The notes below the pieces were generated by a model. The model was given only the letters and a program-made list of their open reading frames with translations. It ran no database searches and was not told the origin of the DNA. From Ornithinibacillus salinisoli (lineage in GTDB: Bacteria > Bacillota > Bacilli > Bacillales > Amphibacillaceae), in the NCBI RefSeq assembly GCF_042682545.1, contig NZ_JBHUHQ010000016.1: 64,000 nucleotides of DNA. One strand, written 5' to 3'. Numbering within the stretch: the stretch's first letter is position 1; the number at the start of each line of letters is the position of its first letter. This document shows, one piece after another, positions 57,734-64,000 of this stretch. Both the position numbers and the translations under genes were made by a program.

Positions 57734-59314
57734 GTGAAATTAAAAAACAGGTTATTATTAGCAATGGTACTTTTGATTTCGGCAATAGTTTTTGTTGGAT
57801 GTTCAAATGATGATGAGACTTCCTCAACGGAAGAAACACCAGATAACTTTAATGAATCTGGTTATCCGATTGTTGATGAATCTATCACGTTGGAATTGAT
57901 GGGTAAAAGCTCACCAATTCAACCGGAATGGGGAGAGATGGGCTTCTACCAAGAGATGGAAGAAAAGACAAATATTCAATTTGATTTCAGAACAGCTGCT
58001 GCAGATGATTTTACACAAAATAAACAACTTGCTTTTGCTAGTCTAGACTTACCTGATTTATTTTATGGTGCGGAATTAACAGCAAGTGAAGAATCAGACT
58101 ATGGTTCACAAGGTCTACTTATTCCATTAGAAGATCTAATTGATAAATATGCACCAAACTTCAAAAAAATAATGGAAGAAAATCCAAATCTTGAGGCTTC
58201 TATTACAACACCTGATGGACATATTTATGCACTACCAGGAATTGATAAATCCATTACTTCAAAAACACCTATTATGTGGATGAATGGACCATGGCTAGAA
58301 GAATTAGGTGTGGACAAGCCAGAAACGATGGATGAATTTTATGAGATATTGAAGAGATTTAAAGAGGAAGACCCTGGTAATGTAGGAGAGGTTATTCCAT
58401 TAACAGCAAACTCTCCAGCTGACTTACGAGTTGGTTTATTACCAAACTTCGGTATTGTTCAAGATGATGGTATCTATGAAGAAGATGGAGTAGTAAAATA
58501 TGCTTGGGTTCAAGACGAATACAAGGAATATTTGAAGTTTCTTAACCGCTTATATGAAGAGCAGTTATTAGATAACGAAATGTTTTCTCATACATGGGAG
58601 CAGTTTGTAGCAAAAGGTAACCGTACTGGAATATTCTCAACTTGGCCAATTGTTCAAGTAGGTTTTGAAGATCCAGCCGAAGCTTTAAACTACCCTGTAT
58701 TACCTCCTATGACAAGTGTGACTAACGATGAAAAACTAGCTATTCTAATGAGCGAAATTAGAAGAGGTAGAGCAGCGATTACGAAAGAAAATGAACATCC
58801 TGAAGCTACGATGCGTTGGATTGACCACGCATACTCGGAAGAAGGTACGATCCTTTCTCGTTTAGGAATTGAAGGCGAGACTTATGAGTGGAATGAAGAT
58901 GATCAATGGGTTTTACTTGCTGAAGAAGGACTTAGTACAACGGAAACAAATGCTAAACATGCACCAGGTGTTGGTACAAACGTGCCTATGAACTTAACAG
59001 AAGAATTCTTCGAAAAAGAAGGTGGAAACCCAACTATTCTTGAAATTTATAAATGGGTTTCAGAAGAATTAGTTCCATATGCAAAATCACCATATCCACA
59101 AGTTTACTTTACGGAAGAAGAGCAAAATGAAATCAATATAAATAAACCAGATATCGACAGTTACTTCGAACAAATGGAAGCTAAATTTATCACAGGTGCA
59201 GAAGATATTGACGCAAAATGGGATGAGTATGTTAGTACGTTAGAAAAACAAGGTATTGACAAATTAGTTGAAGTACATCAATCCGCGTATGATCGTTGGG
59301 CTGAATCACAATAA
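57734..59314 (+). CDS. ABC importer substrate-binding lipoprotein, LplA/YtcQ-like
   Basis: A 526-residue extracellular lipoprotein. The signal peptide ends with the lipobox IVFVGC near residues 18-23, then an acidic linker and the large LplA-type binding domain (ITLELMGKSSPI; MEEKTNIQFDFRTA; ASLDLPDLFYGAELT). The start is a GTG after AAAGGGGAG; a UUG or AUG alternative is not better placed. Large LplA-type binders usually recognise oligosaccharides, which fits a disaccharide or muropeptide ligand. Confidence 0.85.
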   Translation: MKLKNRLLLAMVLLISAIVFVGCSNDDETSSTEETPDNFNESGYPIVDESITLELMGKSSPIQPEWGEMGFYQEMEEKTNIQFDFRTAAADDFTQNKQLAFASLDLPDLFYGAELTASEESDYGSQGLLIPLEDLIDKYAPNFKKIMEENPNLEASITTPDGHIYALPGIDKSITSKTPIMWMNGPWLEELGVDKPETMDEFYEILKRFKEEDPGNVGEVIPLTANSPADLRVGLLPNFGIVQDDGIYEEDGVVKYAWVQDEYKEYLKFLNRLYEEQLLDNEMFSHTWEQFVAKGNRTGIFSTWPIVQVGFEDPAEALNYPVLPPMTSVTNDEKLAILMSEIRRGRAAITKENEHPEATMRWIDHAYSEEGTILSRLGIEGETYEWNEDDQWVLLAEEGLSTTETNAKHAPGVGTNVPMNLTEEFFEKEGGNPTILEIYKWVSEELVPYAKSPYPQVYFTEEEQNEININKPDIDSYFEQMEAKFITGAEDIDAKWDEYVSTLEKQGIDKLVEVHQSAYDRWAESQ

Positions 59315-59334
59315 TAATTTGAACATATACTTGA

Positions 59335-59363
59335 ACAGCCTGGTTTATCCAGGCTGTCTTCCT
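59335..59363 (+). terminator. Weak intra-operon hairpin after the binding-protein gene
   Basis: ACAGCCTGG pairs perfectly with CCAGGCTGT around a five-base loop; the tail CTTCCT is poor in T. It probably reduces or stabilises rather than fully stops the transcript. Confidence 0.55.
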
Positions 59364-59403
59364 AAAAGACTTAATCAACTAGAATGATAAAGAGGCGATA
59401 AAA

Positions 59404-60033
59404 ATGGGATTTGAAGGAATTGTTTGGAAGCTATATGATCTATCAAATTGGATAATGAAAATGATTCTTTTAAATATATTATGGATTGTTTTTTCCATAA
59501 TTGGATTAGTCATTTTCGGTTTTTTTCCAGCAACCGCTGCCATGTTCGCAGTTACACGTAAATGGGTACTAGGTGAAACAGATATTCCTGTATATAAAAC
59601 ATTTGTGAAGACTTATAAATCAAGTTTTACACAAATGAATTTGATTGGAGGTATATTGTCAATCCTTGGGCTTTTTCTGTATATCGATTTACGTTTCTTC
59701 CAAACAACAGAATATATTCTACTATCCTTTTTATCATTCTTTATCATTTTTGCTATGTTTATATACTTTGCTGTTGTGTTATACATTTTTCCAATGTATG
59801 TTCATTTTGAATGTAAGACGTTGGAATATCTGAAACGATCAATAATTATTGTGCTTGGAAAACCAATCCATACAATCATGATGATTGTTGGGAGTTATCT
59901 CGTATATGTAGTCATAAGTATGATCCCAGTTTTAGTGGTATTCATTAGTGGCAGTTTATTAAGCCTAGTTTTAATGTGGATAGCTATGAAATCTTTTCCA
60001 AGATATGAAATTAAAGTAGGTGAAATCGAATGA
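59404..60033 (+). CDS. DUF624 (YesL-like) membrane protein
   Basis: A 209-residue protein with about five hydrophobic segments and the DUF624 N-terminal signature (YDLSNWIMKMILLNILWIVFS near residues 11-31, GFFPATAAMFAVTRKW near residues 39-54). Such proteins accompany LplABC-type importers in many bacilli, but their job is unknown. AGAGGCG lies before the ATG. It overlaps the next gene by four bases. Confidence 0.85.
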   Translation: MGFEGIVWKLYDLSNWIMKMILLNILWIVFSIIGLVIFGFFPATAAMFAVTRKWVLGETDIPVYKTFVKTYKSSFTQMNLIGGILSILGLFLYIDLRFFQTTEYILLSFLSFFIIFAMFIYFAVVLYIFPMYVHFECKTLEYLKRSIIIVLGKPIHTIMMIVGSYLVYVVISMIPVLVVFISGSLLSLVLMWIAMKSFPRYEIKVGEIE

Positions 60034-61178
60034 GACTAGGATTAGATGTATTCTTGCAAAAAGAATTTGCTTCATTTAAAGGTAAGCGAATTGGTTTAGT
60101 GACAAATATGACAGGAGTTAATGAAAAACTAATCCCTTCAATAGATTTATTTTACAAACACCCCGATATCCAATTAACAGCGTTATATGCTCCTGAGCAT
60201 GGTATTCGAGGGGATGCAAAAGAAGGAGAAAAAGTTGAATCAACTATTGATCCCTATACTAGTTTACCTGTTTACAGTTTATATGGTGCTAGTAGAAAAC
60301 CAAGCAGGGAAATGTTGGAACAAGTTGATGTTGTTGTCTTCGACCTACAAGATATAGGATCTCGGTATTATACCTTTATTTACACGATGGCATATGTAAT
60401 GGAGGCTTGTGCAGAAAATCATAAACATTTTGTTGTGTTAGATCGGCCAAATCCTATATCAGGAGATAAAATGGAAGGTAATCTTGTAGAAGAAGATGTT
60501 CGGTCTTTTGTTGGTTTGTTGCCTATACCAAATAGGCATGCTATGACCGTGGCAGAGCTCGCCTTATTATTCAAACATGAATTTGGTTATCATTGTGAAT
60601 TAACCGTAGTTCCGATGGAGGGATGGAATCGGAGTAATTATTTTGATGATACAGGTTTGTTTTGGGTACCACCATCTCCAAATACAACAAATATTGATAT
60701 GAATATATTATATCCAGGAACTTGTTTAGTAGAAGGAACAAATTTATCCGAGGGAAGAGGTACTACTAGACCGTTTGAGTTAGTAGGTGCACCATTTATT
60801 GATGGTCAAGATCTCGCGAAATCCTTTAATCAGAAAAATATAACTGGTGTCTTAGCAAGACCAACATCGTTTATTCCTACTTATCAAAAACATAAAGACA
60901 AGATATGTGGAGGAATACAATTACATGTGGTAAATCGAGATGAATTAAATTCTTTGGAAGCAGGAATCATTTTATTGGAAACAATTGCTGAGTTATATCC
61001 AGAGGATTTTAGCTTTTTAAAAAATGAACATGAAAAATATTTCTTTGATCTTTTGGCTGGGACAAAAGCATTGAGAAATCATATATGGAAGGGTACCTCG
61101 CATACATTTTTAGAAAATTGTACGGAGCAGTTAGAATCCTTTCGGAAGAAAAAAGAACCATATCTCTTATACAAATAG
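60030..61178 (+). CDS. namZ: Exo-beta-N-acetylmuramidase NamZ-like (DUF1343, YbbC)
   Basis: A 382-residue protein of the YbbC/NamZ family (GH171). Conserved segments are GLVTNMTGVNEKL near residue 22, YAPEHGIRGDAKEGE near residues 52-66, VVFDLQDIGSRYYTFIYTM and LDRPNPISG. B. subtilis NamZ removes MurNAc from the non-reducing end of cell-wall fragments outside the cell; here there is no signal peptide (start MRLGLDVFLQKEF), so the enzyme should be cytosolic. The start overlaps the DUF624 stop by four bases. Confidence 0.85.
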   Translation: MRLGLDVFLQKEFASFKGKRIGLVTNMTGVNEKLIPSIDLFYKHPDIQLTALYAPEHGIRGDAKEGEKVESTIDPYTSLPVYSLYGASRKPSREMLEQVDVVVFDLQDIGSRYYTFIYTMAYVMEACAENHKHFVVLDRPNPISGDKMEGNLVEEDVRSFVGLLPIPNRHAMTVAELALLFKHEFGYHCELTVVPMEGWNRSNYFDDTGLFWVPPSPNTTNIDMNILYPGTCLVEGTNLSEGRGTTRPFELVGAPFIDGQDLAKSFNQKNITGVLARPTSFIPTYQKHKDKICGGIQLHVVNRDELNSLEAGIILLETIAELYPEDFSFLKNEHEKYFFDLLAGTKALRNHIWKGTSHTFLENCTEQLESFRKKKEPYLLYK

Positions 61179-61190
61179 GATGGATAATAG

Positions 61191-62117
61191 ATGAATAAAT
61201 TATCAACTTTGACAACTGAAATGAGAAATAAAAATTCTACTAACATAGATAACATGTCAACATTAGCTATATTAGAAACAATCAATAAAGAAGATATGAC
61301 TGTTGCCAAAAGTGTACAGCAGGTATTACCAGAAATTGAAACAACGGTTAATACCGTATACAACTCGTTGAAAAATGGTGGTAAGTTGTTTTATGTAGGT
61401 GCAGGCACTAGTGGCCGTATTGGCATATTAGATGCTGTTGAATGCCCACCTACATTTAGCACGCCATCGAATTTAGTTCAAGCAGTAATGGCTGGTGGAA
61501 CGAAGGCTATAGAAAACGCTGTAGAAGGTGCAGAAGATAGTGAAGAATTAGGTGCTAAAGACTTGCAAGTTAGAAACCTAACAGAACTAGATGTGGTTAT
61601 TGGTATTGCAGCAAGTGGAAGAACACCATATGTTTCAGGTGCATTAAAGTATGCTAATAAAATTGGTGCAAGTACGGTTAGTCTATCAAGTAATAAAGAT
61701 TCCGTAATTAGCCAACATGCGGATGTTAATATTGAAGTACTAACTGGTCCGGAGGTACTAACAGGTTCAACACGTATGAAAGCTGCTACTGCTCATAAAA
61801 TGATCTTAAATATGATTACAACAACTTCGATGATTAAAATAGGTAAAGTATATGAAAATTTAATGGTAGACTTAAAGGTTAGTAATCATAAATTAAGAGA
61901 ACGAGCTAAAAATATTGTATCAACCATCACCAAGGTTTCGTATGAACAAGCGGAACAAGTCCTAGAGATGACTAAATACGAAGTAAAACCTGCAATAGTG
62001 ATTATCAAGACAGGTGTTACACTTCAGGAAGCAGAAAGATATATCGATCAAGCTAATGGATTCGTTCGACAAGCTATCGAAATAGCAACCAAGGGAAAGG
62101 GAGGAGATGAATCATGA
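61191..62117 (+). CDS. murQ: N-acetylmuramic acid 6-phosphate etherase
   Basis: A 308-residue SIS-domain lyase that cleaves the lactyl ether of MurNAc-6-phosphate to give GlcNAc-6-phosphate and lactate. Signatures are LTTEMRN at the start, VGAGTSGRIGILDAVECPPTF near residues 71-91 and GPEVLTGSTRMKAATAHK near residues 186-203. It requires a phosphorylated substrate, yet no MurNAc kinase or MurP transporter is in the window. It overlaps the GNAT gene by four bases. Confidence 0.93.
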   Translation: MNKLSTLTTEMRNKNSTNIDNMSTLAILETINKEDMTVAKSVQQVLPEIETTVNTVYNSLKNGGKLFYVGAGTSGRIGILDAVECPPTFSTPSNLVQAVMAGGTKAIENAVEGAEDSEELGAKDLQVRNLTELDVVIGIAASGRTPYVSGALKYANKIGASTVSLSSNKDSVISQHADVNIEVLTGPEVLTGSTRMKAATAHKMILNMITTTSMIKIGKVYENLMVDLKVSNHKLRERAKNIVSTITKVSYEQAEQVLEMTKYEVKPAIVIIKTGVTLQEAERYIDQANGFVRQAIEIATKGKGGDES

Positions 62118-63061
62118 TGACATTTAGACATTATCAATCTGGAGATGAGATACAAATTGTTGACTTATGGAATAAATCGTTATGGAAAGACCCTATAACA
62201 TCGAAACGTTTTCGGAATTTAGTGTTATTGGATGCAAACTTTGATCCAGAAGGCTTACGTGTGGCATTTGATGGCGAAAAATTAATCGGATGTGTATATG
62301 CAGTTCGAAGATTATTGCCAATGTTTCAAACCGATTTAGAACCGGATAATGGCTGGATACCATTCTTTTTTGTAGACGAGAATCATCGTGAATCAAATGT
62401 TGGAGCTCAACTTATGAAGGATGCAACGGAATTTCTTAAAGAAAATGGGAGAAAGCATGTGTTCTTTTCATCATATGCACCGAATTATATTATGCCTGGT
62501 ATTGATGAAGAAGCATATCCAGAAGCGTATCGGTTTCTATTAAACCAAGGTTTTGCTAAACTATATTCACCTATAGCAATGGATCGAAATTTAGTTGATT
62601 TCAAACTTTCGGATGAAATAAAAGAACTGGTAGAGCAAAGAGAAGCGGAAGGATATACATTTTCATTAGCTGAAGATAAGGATCTATATGAGGTAATTCA
62701 GTTTGCTAACATTAAGTTTAACCCAGATTGGGGTAGAGCTATTAGAGAAGGAGTACTTCAAGGATTACCGATGGAACGTATTCTAGTTGCTAGACAGGAA
62801 AGCAAAGTGGTTGGTTTCTGTATCTTTGGTGGATATGAAGGTGTCCCAGATCGATTTGGGCCATTTGGAGTTGACCCAGAACAACAAGGTAAAAAGTTAG
62901 GGAAAATATTGTTAAACCTATGCTTACAACAAATGAAGGCGGAGAGTTTACACGGAGCTTGGTTCCTATGGACTGGTGAAAAAACTGCTGCTGGTTATTT
63001 ATATAAAAAAACAGGGTTTGAGATCACCCGAACTTTCCATGTTATGAAAAAGGATATTTAA
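62114..63061 (+). CDS. Tandem GNAT-domain N-acetyltransferase
   Basis: A 315-residue protein with two GNAT folds. The first spans about residues 1-140 (WIPFFFVDENHRESNVGAQL) and the second about 155-315, where PFGVDPEQQGKKLGKILL carries the acetyl-CoA-binding Q/R-x-x-G-x-G/A-like loop. Coupled by overlap to murQ, it may re-acetylate an amino sugar made by the deacetylase or act on a peptide fragment. The acceptor is unknown. Confidence 0.8.
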   Translation: MMTFRHYQSGDEIQIVDLWNKSLWKDPITSKRFRNLVLLDANFDPEGLRVAFDGEKLIGCVYAVRRLLPMFQTDLEPDNGWIPFFFVDENHRESNVGAQLMKDATEFLKENGRKHVFFSSYAPNYIMPGIDEEAYPEAYRFLLNQGFAKLYSPIAMDRNLVDFKLSDEIKELVEQREAEGYTFSLAEDKDLYEVIQFANIKFNPDWGRAIREGVLQGLPMERILVARQESKVVGFCIFGGYEGVPDRFGPFGVDPEQQGKKLGKILLNLCLQQMKAESLHGAWFLWTGEKTAAGYLYKKTGFEITRTFHVMKKDI

Positions 63062-63081
63062 TATAGAAATGAGCTGATAAC

Positions 63082-63954
63082 ATGTCAACAACTGGTGGAA
63101 TTGTAATACTTACCGAAATGCTACCATTTCTTCCTCCTTCTGAGAAAAAAATTGCCTCCTATATTATTGAGAATCCACAGGAGTCAATCTCACTTACAGC
63201 TAATGAGTTAGGAAGAAGGAGCTCCACTAGTGGAGCCGCAGTAATTAGGCTGTGTAAATCTTTGAATTTAAAGGGGTTTCAAGATCTAAAGTTACGCATA
63301 GCCGGTGATCTCCAAAAATCAAATGATGCGGGGTTCCGGGATATTGAACCAAATGAACCTTTACTATCTGTTATTGATAAAATGACCAATAACAGTATCC
63401 AAACTATCCGTGAAACGGCTGAACTATTAAATGTAGATGAACTGGAGAAAGCTGTCGAAGTGGTGAAAAACGCAAGAAGCATTCATTTTATTGGTGTAGG
63501 AGCTTCCAGTATCATTGCACAGGATGCCCAGCAAAAATTTCTTCGGATTAATAAATCGGCATATGCATTTACGGATATGCACATGGCAGCAACACAAGTT
63601 GCTAATTCAGAAGCTGAAGATGTTGTTGTAGGAATATCTTTTTCTGGTGAAACGGTTGAAGTTGCTAAGGTACTAGAGTTAGCACGAAAGCATCAGGCGA
63701 CTACGATAAGTTTAACAAAGTACGGAAATTCGGTCGTAACGGATCAAGCAGATATTAAATTATATACTTCTGCAACGAAAGAACCTACGTTTAGAAGTGG
63801 TGCAACCTCTTCTCGAATTGCTCAGCTTCAAGTAATTGATATTCTATTTATGTGTGTAGCTTCCTTACAATATGATGAAACGGTTATGCATCTGAATGCT
63901 ACTAGAGAAGCTGTAGAGTTTTTATCTAACAGTGGAAAGAAAATATATAAGTGA
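63082..63954 (+). CDS. murR: RpiR-family regulator, MurR-like
   Basis: A 290-residue regulator with an N-terminal RpiR helix-turn-helix (residues 5-80, LTANELGRRSSTSGAAVIRLCKSL) and a SIS sugar-phosphate-binding domain (residues 125-260, IHFIGVGASSIIAQDAQ; VGISFSGETVEV). MurR in E. coli senses MurNAc-6-phosphate; the same ligand is expected here because murQ lies two genes upstream. It closes the operon. The ribosome site is weak (GAGCTGA). Confidence 0.82.
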   Translation: MSTTGGIVILTEMLPFLPPSEKKIASYIIENPQESISLTANELGRRSSTSGAAVIRLCKSLNLKGFQDLKLRIAGDLQKSNDAGFRDIEPNEPLLSVIDKMTNNSIQTIRETAELLNVDELEKAVEVVKNARSIHFIGVGASSIIAQDAQQKFLRINKSAYAFTDMHMAATQVANSEAEDVVVGISFSGETVEVAKVLELARKHQATTISLTKYGNSVVTDQADIKLYTSATKEPTFRSGATSSRIAQLQVIDILFMCVASLQYDETVMHLNATREAVEFLSNSGKKIYK

Positions 63955-63960
63955 CGGAAC

Positions 63961-63995
63961 AGCTAACTCTGAAATGAGTTGGCTTCTTTCATCTC
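63961..63995 (+). terminator. Terminator of the cell-wall sugar operon
   Basis: AGCTAACTC pairs with GAGTTGGCT (one G-U pair), followed by TCTTTC. Confidence 0.7.
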
Positions 63996-64000
63996 TAAGG

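Overview
The window is low-GC DNA (roughly 36 to 38 percent G+C by eye) with strong Shine-Dalgarno sites, TTG and GTG starts, cre-like sites and a sinI/ytaF gene content. This points to a spore-forming member of the Bacillaceae, probably Oceanobacillus or a close relative; the species is inference. No rRNA, tRNA, CRISPR array, phage or intact insertion sequence was found.

Layout. 1-8.1 kb holds housekeeping and transport genes: a half-size chromate transporter, a HAD phosphatase, a small lipoprotein, oligoendopeptidase F, two small conserved proteins, a dicarboxylate/glutamate symporter and CvfB. A hairpin-rich stretch without a clear gene follows. 8.1-10.7 kb is a YtrA-type GntR regulator with an ABC exporter (ATPase and two membrane proteins). 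10.8-23.3 kb is an aromatic catabolic cluster. It contains an AEC permease, a GntR/FCD regulator, a DapA-family aldolase, hpaE, hpaB, hpaD, an hpaC-like flavin reductase, a phenylalanine dehydrogenase, an orphan 2-oxoacid dehydrogenase E2, hpaG1, hpaG2 and hpaF, interrupted by intergenic repeats and a fold-back MITE-like element. Together these encode meta-cleavage of 4-hydroxyphenylacetate, with entry steps from Phe/Tyr.

23.3-28 kb carries ytaF, topB and an NhaC-type antiporter. 28.1-34.4 kb is a signalling locus: an OmpR-type response regulator, a very large hybrid sensor (degenerate Ser/Thr kinase, AAA ATPase, helical repeats, GAF, histidine kinase) and, between them on the other strand, an overlooked 49-residue SinI-like antirepressor gene. 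34.5-41.5 kb has a ferredoxin, a LuxR/MalT-like ATPase regulator, a MerR-acyl-CoA synthetase-acyl-CoA dehydrogenase operon, a long palindrome, a small unannotated ORF and a SnoaL-like protein. 41.6-43 kb has a repetitive IGN-x-LQA-x-G protein and a Uma2-type nuclease.

43.1-52.3 kb is a maltodextrin locus: a GH13 enzyme divergent from mdxE-mdxF-mdxG, a GH31 glucosidase and a LacI regulator, with several LacI/CcpA-type operators. 52.4-53 kb holds a short tandem repeat and a GH20-like gene fragment. 53.2-64 kb is a peptidoglycan-sugar recycling operon behind a full-consensus cre site: PIG-L deacetylase, leaderless NagZ, an LplABC-type ABC importer, DUF624, leaderless NamZ/YbbC, MurQ, a tandem GNAT and an RpiR (MurR-like) regulator. 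Its unusual feature is that both glycosidases lack signal peptides and an ABC importer takes the place of the MurP phosphotransferase, which suggests uptake of cell-wall disaccharides or muropeptides and cleavage inside the cell. Neither ABC sugar importer here has its own ATPase, so a shared MsmX-type ATPase is expected elsewhere.
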